A DNA stretch of 64,000 bases from Hyphomicrobiales bacterium (GTDB lineage: Bacteria; Pseudomonadota; Alphaproteobacteria; Rhizobiales; Rhizobiaceae): positions 124,001-188,000 of the forward strand of contig UBQW01000010.1 of the NCBI GenBank assembly GCA_900467745.1, in the 5' to 3' direction. Positions 47,265-55,524 of this stretch are shown here, piece by piece (the stretch's first letter is position 1; the number at the start of each line of letters is the position of its first letter). The translations under genes were made by a program, and so were the position numbers. The notes under the pieces are model-generated. The model worked only from the letters and a program-made list of their open reading frames with translations. It was not told the DNA's origin and ran no database searches.

Positions 47265-48017
47265 TTAAATCTGAACCTGACCGCCATCGACAAACAATTC
47301 GACGCCGTTGACGAAAGAGGCTTGATCCGATGCCAGGAAGAGAACTGCCTTGGCAATTTCCTCCGGCTGTCCGATCCGACCGGCCGGGATCAGGCCGGCG
47401 AGATAGTTCTTCGTGTTTTCGGCGTTGTCGCCGTTACCGAAGAGCTCGTTCAAGCCAGCCGTCTCGGTAACGCCGGGGCTGACGGCATTGACGCGGATAT
47501 GGCGATCCTTGAGATCGAGGATCCAGTTGCGTGCGAAATTGCGGACCGCCGCCTTTGTCGCCGAGTAGACGCTGAGTGCTGGCGTTCCCGAGATGCTCGT
47601 GGTCGACGAGGTCAGCACGATCGAAGCGCCATCGCGCAGCAGTGGCAGCGCCTTCTGAACCGTGAACAGCACGCCCTTCACATTCGTGTCGAAGGTCTTC
47701 TCGTAGTGCTCCTCGGTGATGGCACCGAGCGGTCCGAATTCACCGCCGCCGGCATTGGCGAAGACCACGTCGATCTGCGAGTGCTTCTGCTGGACGGCAT
47801 CATAGAGGCGGTCGATATCGACAAGCTTGGCCATGTCGCCCTGAACGCCCGTTACCCGGCCGCCGATTTCCTTGACGGCTGCATCGAGCGCATCCTTGCG
47901 GCGGCCGGTGATGAAGACCGAAGCGCCTTCGTTCGAGAAGGCCTTTGCGGTGGCCAGTCCGATGCCGCTGGTACCGCCGGTGACCACGACGACCTTGTTT
48001 TCGAATGTCTTGCTCAT
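47265..48017 (-). CDS. Short-chain dehydrogenase/reductase
   Basis: 250 aa classical SDR. The nucleotide motif is VVVTGGTSGIGLATAKAF, followed by NAG (VFANAGGGEFG), the catalytic Ser (VLTSSTTSISG), Tyr-x3-Lys (YSATKAAVRNF) and PG (VNAVSPGVTETAGL). Gly-Arg-Arg after beta-2 (ITGRRKDAL) points to NADP(H). ATG 48017 has AAGGA upstream; the open frame to 48131 lies over the divergent LysR promoter. Often induced by electrophiles in other bacteria when next to such LysR genes; that role is inferred. Confidence 0.9.
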   Translation of the reverse strand: MSKTFENKVVVVTGGTSGIGLATAKAFSNEGASVFITGRRKDALDAAVKEIGGRVTGVQGDMAKLVDIDRLYDAVQQKHSQIDVVFANAGGGEFGPLGAITEEHYEKTFDTNVKGVLFTVQKALPLLRDGASIVLTSSTTSISGTPALSVYSATKAAVRNFARNWILDLKDRHIRVNAVSPGVTETAGLNELFGNGDNAENTKNYLAGLIPAGRIGQPEEIAKAVLFLASDQASFVNGVELFVDGGQVQI

Positions 48018-48121
48018 GTCTTTGTCCTTCTCTGTGTTTGGCTCTGTGTTGGCGGCCCGTTGCCGTTGAGAAGAACATGCCATCAGAACGCTGATGCAAA
48101 TAGTCGGCAAAAATGCTACCC

Positions 48122-48143
48122 ATCGTTCCATATGGAGAACGAT
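48122..48143. promoter_or_regulatory. Inverted repeat over the lysR ribosome-binding site
   Basis: ATCGTTC and GAACGAT, perfect 7-bp arms separated by 8 bp (CATATGGA). The right arm reaches into the first lysR ATG (48142), and the GGAG ribosome site lies within the structure. It could be an autoregulatory LysR site or an RNA hairpin masking translation. Confidence 0.5.
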
Positions 48144-49044
48144 GATGCAGTCTGATCTGAACGACCTCGTCTATTTTGCCGAAGTGGTGGCCCATGGTGG
48201 CTTTGCCGCAGCGGGACGGGCGTTGCGCGAGCCGAAGTCGAAGCTCAGCCGTCGGGTTGCCGGGTTGGAAGCTCGCCTTGGGGTTCGCCTGATCGAGCGC
48301 TCCAGCCGACGCTTCAGGGTGACCGACGTCGGCCAGGCCTTCTACGAACGCTGCAAGGCGATGGTCGCCGAAGCGGAGCGGGCAGAAGCCCTGGTCGCGG
48401 AAGCGCAATCGGAACCGCACGGTCTTATTCGCATGAGCTGCCCAACCGGGCTGGTCGAACCTATCTCAGCTCTCGTGACCAAGTTCCTGGCCCAGTATCC
48501 GCGAGTGCGGCTTCAGCTCGTTGCCGTGGATCGCCCTGTCGATCTCATCGAAGAGCGGATCGATGTGGCGCTTCGTGTGCGCACCGCGCTGGAGGGTGAC
48601 GCATCGCTGACGATGCGCTCGCTCGGGAATTCCATTCGCATCCTCGTCGCGAGCCCCCAGCTTGCCAGCCGTATCGGCAGCATCAACGACCTAGCCAACC
48701 ATCCGACGCTGTCGACAACAGACGATCAGAGTGAAGTGAACTGGCTTCTTGAAACTGACGACGGCCAAAGGCAAACGGTTCGACACGAACCGAGGATCGG
48801 CTGCGCCGACTTCACCGCGGTAAGGACCGCAGCGCTCGCCGGGTTGGGGGTCGCGCTGTTGCCTGATCACACCTGCAAGCAGGCGCTGCAGGACGGAAAA
48901 CTCGTGCGCGTCTTGCCGGCATGGCGGGGAATGCGGGGACTGGTACATATCGTCTTCACGACACGCCGAGGACTGCCTCCGGCGGTACGCAACTTCATCA
49001 ACGCTCTTGCCGCCGGCTTTCCGAAGGACGCACTTGCGGAATAG
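48142..49044 (+). CDS. LysR-family transcriptional regulator
   Basis: 300 aa. The N-terminal helix-turn-helix is DLVYFAEVVAHGGFAAAGRALREPKSKLSRRVAGLEARLGVRL; the substrate domain (about 90-295) begins GLIRMSCPTGLVEP. In many LysR proteins of this branch the regulated gene is the divergent SDR, which fits here (124 bp apart). The start is ATG 48142 or ATG 48145; the ribosome site GGAG suits 48145 better. It ends 19 bp from the converging RHE_PE00001-family gene. Confidence 0.9.
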   Translation: MMQSDLNDLVYFAEVVAHGGFAAAGRALREPKSKLSRRVAGLEARLGVRLIERSSRRFRVTDVGQAFYERCKAMVAEAERAEALVAEAQSEPHGLIRMSCPTGLVEPISALVTKFLAQYPRVRLQLVAVDRPVDLIEERIDVALRVRTALEGDASLTMRSLGNSIRILVASPQLASRIGSINDLANHPTLSTTDDQSEVNWLLETDDGQRQTVRHEPRIGCADFTAVRTAALAGLGVALLPDHTCKQALQDGKLVRVLPAWRGMRGLVHIVFTTRRGLPPAVRNFINALAAGFPKDALAE

Positions 49045-49062
49045 CCGGCCACGTCGTTACGG

Positions 49063-50196
49063 CTAGATGATACCCCACGCCTGAAATCTTCCCCGGCCCG
49101 TCATCTCGCGAAGGCCGAGTTCCGCGAGGATGCGCCGCGCGGCCTGGGGTGTGACACCCAAGATCTTGCTCACCATGCCCGATGAGACGATCGGCTTCGC
49201 GACGACGAGTTCAACAAGCTCGGGAAGTTTTGAGGACGATCGACGGCCAACGAGTTTCCGCTCCATCATCTGCCGCGCCAACGCCAGCCGATCGTGTTCC
49301 TTCAGTCCTGTTTCCGTAGCCGCGATCAGCCCCTGGGCACTGGCCAACAATCGCGTCTCCCGGTCCCGATGCCGTCGACGATCGACGGCTATGGATTTGA
49401 GGCCGAGATTGAAGGTCACGAGATGAGCCGCGGCGGTCACGCCCTCTTCTCGCAGGATCGACGCGGCCAGCAACCGGCCAAGCCACGGGGCATGTTGCAA
49501 GACGGCGAGCTCTGTCCAAGCATCCAACGCGATCAACGCTTGCAGCACCGGCGGCAGATTGTGGTTCTGCCGCAAGACGCCCCTCCATTCATCGAGCCGC
49601 TCGTCCTCATTCCAATCGAGATCATAGGCCAACGATTCGCGCTCGCGGGCGGATGAGCGTGCCGGACCTGTTACATTTGCCAACACCGCTTCGCTTCGTG
49701 CCAGCACGGCGTCGATCTCGGCGAGCTCCGCGTCGAACGCGTTGGAGAAGGCACCGTTGTCATTTCCCTTCGTTTCCAAGGGAGGCATCGGGTCGTTTTC
49801 GGCTTCGTGGCGATCCTGAGAATAGGCATTGCCGTTCATTGGATTAGCACCGCGCAAGCTGCGCATCCCTTCGGGACTTAACGCCCAGGCGGGCGATTGC
49901 GACGCAATCTTTCTGCGCGTACGCAATACGTCGCGCGCGATGGTCAGTTCGTGGCTCGGTGCGCGAATATCTTGTCCGGCATCGTGGAGTACGAGATCCT
50001 CCAGATGAACAAGCTCACCATCGATCCATAGAGAGGCACAAGCGTCAGTGAAATGGGATCGTTCGATCCAGCCTTGTCCAACCGGCGATCGCCCGATCCG
50101 TTCATCCAGCCGCGCCAAGCCAATGCCTGCTTCTGAAACCGGTCTGAGCAGGCTCTGGATGGATAATTTGGTGGAATCGTAACGCATTGAAATCAT
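49063..50196 (-). CDS. RHE_PE00001-family plasmid protein (DUF1612-type, C-terminal helix-turn-helix)
   Basis: 377 aa. The N-terminal half is acidic/helical (FTDACASLWIDGELVHLEDLVLHDAG). The middle contains DLDWNEDERLDEWRGVLRQ and the C-terminal part PIVSSGMVSKILGVTPQAARRILAELGLRE is a helix-turn-helix. The pattern matches the rhizobial family named after the first gene of R. etli p42e, found on repABC replicons; function is not established. ATG 50196 has AAGGAA about 11 nt upstream. It lies next to the repABC region, separated by a gene-free 1.2 kb, so a maintenance-related role is plausible. Confidence 0.78.
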   Translation of the reverse strand: MISMRYDSTKLSIQSLLRPVSEAGIGLARLDERIGRSPVGQGWIERSHFTDACASLWIDGELVHLEDLVLHDAGQDIRAPSHELTIARDVLRTRRKIASQSPAWALSPEGMRSLRGANPMNGNAYSQDRHEAENDPMPPLETKGNDNGAFSNAFDAELAEIDAVLARSEAVLANVTGPARSSARERESLAYDLDWNEDERLDEWRGVLRQNHNLPPVLQALIALDAWTELAVLQHAPWLGRLLAASILREEGVTAAAHLVTFNLGLKSIAVDRRRHRDRETRLLASAQGLIAATETGLKEHDRLALARQMMERKLVGRRSSSKLPELVELVVAKPIVSSGMVSKILGVTPQAARRILAELGLREMTGRGRFQAWGII

Positions 50197-51161
50197 GGTA
50201 AATGATTTCCTTAAGGAACTCCATATCGGAGTTAGCGTTCCTCACTGCGTATGGGGACGAAGCAGCATTGCGAACTCATATAGTGAGCCACTGCTACTAA
50301 AGAATCTTACACGATTCTCTCGATGTTTGCCGCGATTTTCCGCAGCCGAGCGGAGAAATCAACAGATGTAAAAGCATGTGATCATCGTGGCACAAGCCCC
50401 AGGGATCTCGGCGAAATGGACAGAGTTTCTACGACGCGAGTACCAATGGCGGATGTCGTCAGGCGGCCTAAGCGCCGTGAACCAGACTACTGCGGGTCTT
50501 CGCTCGACGCTTGCCTGGGACACTTCGGACCGTACCTATCTGATCGAGCGTGCAAGTGAGCGGGCACCGCTCTTTCTACAGGAGGCTCGCCGAACACTTT
50601 GTCGGCGAGTCGGTATTGACGAACCCAAAGCCTACGTCTTGCTTGTCTGAACCATTTCGCCGAGCACAGCGCAATTGCGTCTGGCGTAATCGAGGGCATT
50701 CATCATGGCGTCTACCAACTGAGTTCATCAGAACATGTCGGCGAGATTTCCCTTCCAGACGTCGAAACCAGGAAGCACCCAGCCAGCTTTCTTCGTCACT
50801 CAACGATATCGGGACGAGCCACGATACGAACCTCTAGCGCCCTCTCCGTCTTCTTATCGAGCAGAGCAGAGCCGAGTTCGACGCGATCGCGGCAATCGAA
50901 GCGGCCGACCGATTGATCGAACCTGCACTCGGTTCCAACTGAGTGCAACTTCAATCTACTATCCCCTCCCCCGTTTTTGGCCTGGATGAAAGCCACTCCG
51001 AGGCGCGCTCCTTACAGATAATCTACGACGTGATATCTGGCGCCCTGTTCTCACCTACTTGGCATCATCAACCGTGCGCTTAGTCTCAACTTTGCCGCTG
51101 AGCATCGACACAGCTAGAAACGGGCGCTTCTGTTTGTAGACCATCAAACTCCATTCCAAAA

Positions 51162-51177
51162 CATTGACAGCTGTCAA
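51162..51177. other. parS-like centromere site, near-perfect
   Basis: ATTGACAGCTGTCAAC contains the perfect 14-bp palindrome TTGACAGCTGTCAA. It matches the repABC parS consensus GTTnnCnnnnGnnAAC at all fixed positions except the first base. It lies 209 bp beyond the repC stop. Likely RepB binding site. Confidence 0.72.
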
Positions 51178-51354
51178 CATTCCTGACGCTCACTCGGTGT
51201 CCTAAGCCTGATAGCCCGGGCCGCGCACCACTCCCCACCATACCTGCCTAGATCGGCTCCTCTCAGAACAATGGCGATGAAGCGTGCTGAACATCTGCCA
51301 TCCATTAAACGAACCAGGCACTCGCCCTATCCAAGCTCACGCAAATCTCAAAAC

Positions 51355-51370
51355 CTTGACAGCTGGCAAT
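51355..51370. other. parS-like centromere site, one mismatch in core
   Basis: CTTGACAGCTGGCAAT repeats the core TTGACAGCTGTCAA with one mismatch (G for T). It lies 16 bp beyond the repC stop and 193 bp from the near-perfect copy. Probable second RepB site. Confidence 0.6.
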
Positions 51371-51386
51371 ATTCCTTTCGCCCGTC

Positions 51387-52598
51387 TCACGACGCCTCCT
51401 TCTCCGTTCCGCCATTTGCCCGCAGGAGAGCCATCAAAACCGGGCCGAGCGAAAACTCTTGTCTTTGCGCCCTTGCCGTCAAATCCCTGAGGTAGCCGCC
51501 CGCCGAATTGATATGCCCAGCGCGCTGGAAGATGCAGGCCATCGTCGCGGCGGCGTTCTCTGGCCCCATGATCTCACAGGCGTTTCGATAAGCGCCAGGC
51601 GTCACGCCGAGCATTGACCGAACAAGTACCGCAGCCTCCATGAGCTCTCGCCACGTCGAAACCGCACCACCTGGTCCATAGCTCGTTATCTCCGGGCAGG
51701 CCCGCAGCACCATGCTCAGCGGAAAGGTTCTTGTTGGCTTATGCTGCCCCTCAGCGCGAACCACAACATTTGCATCTTGCTCTTCGCCGCGTGGTTCAAT
51801 TTCAATAATGGATTCTGTATTTGAATTCTGTATGTGGCAGCCAAATCCGATGTCATCGGTGCCCATTTTTTCGGAATTCAACTTATTTTCCAAAAGATTA
51901 AGCACGGTTTGACGAAGGGCCTCTATACTTTCGAGGCTGTTCTGAAGATCATGAAGCGACGGCGTACGCGGAATGACACCGACGAGTTCCACGTAGCGCG
52001 ATTCAATGGCCTCCCAATCGCCGGAAACGTCTTCGACGATGGCGGCCGAAATCAATTTGCGCACATCGCGACGGCAGATCGACAAGGTCTCTTTCGTTCG
52101 CCGAAACAGCGCTCGCTCGGTCGCAATTCGGTCCGATAGCACGGCCAATTCCGATGAGCGGGCAAGCAAAGGCGACAAGTCAAAACCGTAGGCCTGCTCA
52201 ATATCGCCCGCGCGATCCTTTCGAGCATAACGCTTTCCGTTCGCACTGTCCCTGCGCAGGATCAGTCCCGCATCAACGAGCGCTGCAAGATGACGACGCA
52301 AAGTGGTGCCCGTAATGCCGTGAGCGCGGATTGAAAGCTGCGCATTGGACGGGAACACGATCATCGCGCGGTCCGAAGCCAACTCGCTCTCGGGATAGAA
52401 TGTCAGAAGTGCATTCAAAACCGCGAGTGCTCTGTCCTGAATGCCAAGCAAATTCCTGGCCTCGGATGCATCGCGGAACACTTTCCACTTATCGACGGAT
52501 GATCCCGATTCGATTTTTGCCGATGCGGCCTGACGTTTCATCAACGCAAGAGTCATTGGCCGCCGCCCAAAGGGCGTCGTTATATCTCCAACATGCAT
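51387..52598 (-). CDS. repC: Replication initiator RepC
   Basis: 403 aa. Typical N-terminus ITTPFGRRPMTLALMKRQ, then the conserved DNA-binding core LNALLTFYPES, IVFPSNAQLSIRAHGITGTTLRRHLAALVDAGLILRRDS and NGKRYARKD. The C-terminal part has LRACPEITSYGPGGAVSTWREL and AGHINSAGGYLRDLTARA. RepC is the only replication initiator of repABC replicons and acts at an origin inside its own gene. ATG 52598 has AAAGG upstream; a TTG further up (52613) is not needed. Expression is kept low by the antisense RNA encoded between repB and repC. Confidence 0.95.
   Translation of the reverse strand: MHVGDITTPFGRRPMTLALMKRQAASAKIESGSSVDKWKVFRDASEARNLLGIQDRALAVLNALLTFYPESELASDRAMIVFPSNAQLSIRAHGITGTTLRRHLAALVDAGLILRRDSANGKRYARKDRAGDIEQAYGFDLSPLLARSSELAVLSDRIATERALFRRTKETLSICRRDVRKLISAAIVEDVSGDWEAIESRYVELVGVIPRTPSLHDLQNSLESIEALRQTVLNLLENKLNSEKMGTDDIGFGCHIQNSNTESIIEIEPRGEEQDANVVVRAEGQHKPTRTFPLSMVLRACPEITSYGPGGAVSTWRELMEAAVLVRSMLGVTPGAYRNACEIMGPENAAATMACIFQRAGHINSAGGYLRDLTARAQRQEFSLGPVLMALLRANGGTEKEAS
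51785..51910. other. AT-rich segment within repC, candidate oriV
   Basis: Inside the GC-rich repC gene, about 51790-51905 is clearly AT-rich (runs such as TTCAATTTCAATAATGG and GAATTCAACTTATTTTCC). In characterised repABC replicons the origin lies in an AT-rich part of repC. Extent is approximate. Confidence 0.55.
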
Positions 52599-52656
52599 TT
52601 TTTCACCTTTCAAAAGGCAAAAGAAAGCTGTCCACCAAATTAGGTGCCAAAGTGTC

Positions 52657-52685
52657 TTGACTGTGATTCGGGGAAATGCGATTCT
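52657..52685 (+). promoter_or_regulatory. Promoter of the counter-transcribed RNA
   Basis: A -35 box TTGACT (52657-52662) with, 17 nt later, a weak -10 GATTCT (52680-52685), reading opposite to repABC and ending just before the predicted antisense RNA start. The weak -10 match lowers confidence. Confidence 0.55.
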
Positions 52686-52689
52686 CTAG

Positions 52690-52746
52690 TTGCTACACAG
52701 AGAGAGAGGCTTCCACGACGGCAACGTTTGGGGGCCTTTTTCTTTT
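52690..52746 (+). ncRNA. repABC counter-transcribed RNA (ctRNA, incompatibility RNA)
   Basis: In the 191-bp repB-repC gap, on the strand opposite to repABC, a transcript of about 55 nt would start near 52690 and end in a hairpin with stem AGGCTTCC/GGGGGCCT (52707-52714 with 52730-52737, including two G-U pairs) followed by a T-rich tail to 52746. Location, direction, size and terminal stem-loop match the antisense RNAs that limit RepC synthesis in repABC replicons. Exact ends are estimated. Confidence 0.75.
52707..52746 (+). terminator. Terminator of the ctRNA
   Basis: 8-bp stem (AGGCTTCC with GGGGGCCT), 15-nt loop, then TTTTTCTTTT. It doubles as the functional stem-loop in such RNAs. Confidence 0.65.
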
Positions 52747-52789
52747 GCTAGTTGTCCTTTCCTGGATCAGCTGACAGCTTTGATAGCGA

Positions 52790-53827
52790 TCAGAGCTTTG
52801 TTTCCCGCATGGCCGCAAACCGCTCGACAAGCGCCGGCAGCTCCGCTCCAATGAATTTCAAAAAGTCCCGCTCGCGGCCATTCTCGGCCACAAGCCGGAT
52901 TTCCTTCGGGGTGACCACGTACGTACCGTGACGCGTGCCATTGCTGTCGACGATCGGCGTTGGTGTCGGTCGCGGTTCAGTACTGGGCTTCAGGCTGACC
53001 AATACACGCTGGAACCTCTGGTCAGAGAACTCCGCAGGATCACCCTTGAGCGCCAGCGTCTCTCTCGCGATCTCCAGAGATCCAGGCTCACCGGAAATCA
53101 GCTTCGCCAGGTCCAGCCATCGTGGCCGGCCGATCTTGGGGGCACGGCCGATTGCTTCGATAATGTCGGCAGGCACGGCGCGATAGACGCTACGCATGCG
53201 CGCAAGCTCGGCCGCCTCGATCGACAAGGCGGCATAGATCTCGCGCGCCTTGATACCGGCATCGTCCATGCGTGATGCAAACAATGCGCGCTCGATCCAC
53301 GTCAGGTCTTGCCTGCTGGCATTCTCGATGCCTTGGGCCACGACGAGATCGAGGTCGGACATATCGACTTCGACAGCCCTGACGGACTTGTTGAGCTCCT
53401 TGGCTGCACGCCAGCGCCGATGTCCGTAGACAATCTGAAAACGCCCCTGATCGGAGGGATGCTTCCGGATCTGGATAGGAACCTTCTGCCCATCGGTCTC
53501 GATCGAGCGCTTGAACGCGTCAAAGCTCGCGGCATCGTCGTCAGGGAGACGGTCAGGGTAGGGCGATGGGTCGATCAAAGACGCATCCACGTCACGCACG
53601 GTCGCTCCGCCCGATTCCACAAGTGCCTTCAGGCGATCGCGTTCCGTACGAATGTCATCGATCGCGCGATGCGCGGCGCCGATGACGCCTGCACCAACAC
53701 GATTGCCCGTCGCGGGCGACGGGGCAGGGGGGGCTTCATGGCTGACGTCGGTCGTCTTGCCGCTTTCCAGTTCGGCAGAAAGAAGGCCGAAACTCGCGAC
53801 AATGGATTTGCGCGGAGACTTGCTCAT
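52790..53827 (-). CDS. repB: Plasmid partition protein RepB (ParB family)
   Basis: 345 aa. The ParB N-terminal domain has DVDASLIDPSPYPDRL, GQKVPIQIRKHPSD and box II IVYGHRRWRAAKELN. The central helix-turn-helix region is LTWIERALFASRMDDAGI, then IGRPRWLDLAKL; the C-terminal part should dimerise. It binds parS and, with RepA, segregates the replicon. ATG 53827 overlaps the repA stop (ATGA). The parS-like sites lie beyond repC. Confidence 0.95.
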   Translation of the reverse strand: MSKSPRKSIVASFGLLSAELESGKTTDVSHEAPPAPSPATGNRVGAGVIGAAHRAIDDIRTERDRLKALVESGGATVRDVDASLIDPSPYPDRLPDDDAASFDAFKRSIETDGQKVPIQIRKHPSDQGRFQIVYGHRRWRAAKELNKSVRAVEVDMSDLDLVVAQGIENASRQDLTWIERALFASRMDDAGIKAREIYAALSIEAAELARMRSVYRAVPADIIEAIGRAPKIGRPRWLDLAKLISGEPGSLEIARETLALKGDPAEFSDQRFQRVLVSLKPSTEPRPTPTPIVDSNGTRHGTYVVTPKEIRLVAENGRERDFLKFIGAELPALVERFAAMRETKL

Positions 53828-55047
53828 GGACGCCCCCAGCTCTTGTTGAGAAGCCCGACAATCGCCTCATTGACCGCGTCAACCGCTTCGCGCGCACGCT
53901 TGTGGGTGTCGCGTCCGAGTTGGCCCATTTCGAGCTCATAAATAGAGCGTTTAGCCAGGCCGGCTGCCTCCACTGCGGTGCTCTCGATGGCCGTAGGCAA
54001 AAGGACGTCGGGACCGAACAGGTGGCGCATCATCGCCACGACCTGCGACTGTGGCGCATCGTTCGGATTGTGGCGGGTCACGAGGTAGCGAATGAAGTCC
54101 TGGTCCAGCTTGGCACCGCTTTCGTTCAACACGCTGATTAGGTCACCCATCATGAGAAGGAACTGGCTCATCGAGGCGACATCCAGCATGGCCGGGTGAA
54201 CGGTGATAATCATGCTCGTCGCGGCATAGATCGCGCTCAGCGTTAGAAAGCCGAGCGATGGTGGCGTATCGAGAATGACGACATCGTAGTCGTTCTCGAC
54301 CTCGGCAAGGGCAAGCTTCAGGCGTTCGAAGAAGATAGCGCCCGATCCGGAGCGGTTGGCAAGAACACGAGGCGTTTCGTGCTCGTATTCCATGACCTCC
54401 AAGTTGCCTGGAATAAGATCGACACCATCGAAATAGGTCTTGCGAATGATATCGCGAATGGGCCGGCGCTCGGCTTCGTCGTATCGGAGTGCTGCATAAA
54501 TGGTCTCGTTGGCACCGACATCCATCTCAGGCTGGGCGCCGAAAAGCGCCGACAGAGAAGCCTGCGGGTCCAGGTCTAGAGCCAGGACGCGGTAGCCGTG
54601 CATGGCGAGATAATGCGCAAGATGAACGCAGGTGGTGGTCTTGGCGCTGCCGCCCTTGAAGTTGGCGATCGCCAGAACCTGAAGATGCTCGCCTTTCCGC
54701 CGGCGAGGAAGAAAGCGCAGCGCATCCGCCGGTTTCTGTTCCGCAAAAAGCTCGCGCAACTCATTGATCTGGGAGAGCGTATAGACGCGGTGATTGTTCT
54801 CGAGCCTGCTGGGCACCGGACCACGCCCTTCACTCGACATCAGCTTCAATGTCGAATCAGGGATTGAAGTGAGCTTGGAGACCTCGTTGGTCAGGAACTG
54901 ACGAAGCATCTTTTCAGATTTGGGCGGGTACATCCGCATACGCAGTTGCTGGAGCTGCCCGGAGAGAAGACTTGCGTGGCGCAAGATCTTGCTGCCAGCA
55001 TCTTCCTTCGAAGCGACCACCGATTCCGTCCGTTGTAGTATTGCCAT
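53824..55047 (-). CDS. repA: Plasmid partition ATPase RepA (ParA family)
   Basis: 407 aa. An N-terminal MerR-like winged helix (about 40-110, with HRVYTLSQINELRELFAEQKP) precedes the deviant Walker A motif NFKGGSAKTTT (about 129-139), DLDPQASLSALFG and DTPPSLGF. ParA-type ATPase that partitions the replicon and autorepresses repABC. ATG 55047 is chosen because GAGGG is 5 nt upstream; the frame extends to 55086 without an RBS. A palindrome 60 bp upstream is the likely RepA operator. Confidence 0.95.
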   Translation of the reverse strand: MAILQRTESVVASKEDAGSKILRHASLLSGQLQQLRMRMYPPKSEKMLRQFLTNEVSKLTSIPDSTLKLMSSEGRGPVPSRLENNHRVYTLSQINELRELFAEQKPADALRFLPRRRKGEHLQVLAIANFKGGSAKTTTCVHLAHYLAMHGYRVLALDLDPQASLSALFGAQPEMDVGANETIYAALRYDEAERRPIRDIIRKTYFDGVDLIPGNLEVMEYEHETPRVLANRSGSGAIFFERLKLALAEVENDYDVVILDTPPSLGFLTLSAIYAATSMIITVHPAMLDVASMSQFLLMMGDLISVLNESGAKLDQDFIRYLVTRHNPNDAPQSQVVAMMRHLFGPDVLLPTAIESTAVEAAGLAKRSIYELEMGQLGRDTHKRAREAVDAVNEAIVGLLNKSWGRP

Positions 55048-55524
55048 TTTACCCTCTTGGCGGCTCCAAGCCGATTTACCGGCCATTGCCCGCCAAATGG
55101 TAGACCACGATTCTCGAAAATCGTCCAGAACTATAGGGTTAACGAAAGCTTAAGGAGGGAGGGGCAGGGTTCACACAATCAAGGCTAACACAACGAAATC
55201 GCTCAAACTTCTCGCTGCCGAGATTTCTCACCACCGTCTTGGCTCGCCAGCGCGCGAAGCCCGAGCCGCCGACAGCCGTATCCTTGATATCTTTTAACCA
55301 GCTACCTAACGCGGGATCAACGCGGCGATCTAGGCGATCAAATCCGTGCGCGGATGATAGAAAACTGCGCCCAGTCGACGCGATGTTTCTCTTGATTGCA
55401 ACCCCAGCCAGCTCAGACGCGCACACGCGATAAAGATCCGGCTGTTTGGCAAAGGGAGGGCGATTTGAGCAAGTGAAACCACTCGAACGGGTGGTAGGCC
55501 CCGCCTGAACGGGGCCCGCCATTG
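55048..55524. other. repA upstream region
   Basis: 477 bp between the gcd stop and the repA start. It should contain the repABC promoter and RepA operator (palindrome at 55107-55124). A 129-codon open frame (55139-55528, minus) has no RBS and unlikely composition and is left out. The left half is AT-richer than the surroundings. Confidence 0.5.
55107..55124. promoter_or_regulatory. Candidate RepA/repABC operator
   Basis: ACGATTCTCGAAAATCGT, an 18-bp palindrome with 16 of 18 positions matching, centred about 68 bp upstream of the repA start codon. RepA of repABC systems represses its own promoter through such sites; direct evidence is lacking. Confidence 0.55.

Larger units (their letters stand above)
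50197..51386. other. Gene-free region between RHE_PE00001-family gene and repC
   Basis: 1190 bp with no supported gene; short open frames (for example 50323-50559 and 50550-50837) lack ribosome sites and recognisable proteins. The right part holds two parS-like palindromes (51162 and 51355). The stretch may be the centromere/partition region of the replicon plus remnants of lost sequence. Confidence 0.55.

Noticed and set aside
50323..50837. Several 80-95 codon frames in the repC-RHE_PE00001 gap
   Set aside because: Overlapping frames on both strands without ribosome sites or recognisable domains.
52766..52784. Third parS-like site near CAGCTGACAGCTTTGATAG in the repB-repC gap
   Set aside because: Only one half matches the TTGACAGCT core; the other half does not pair, so it is not credited as parS.
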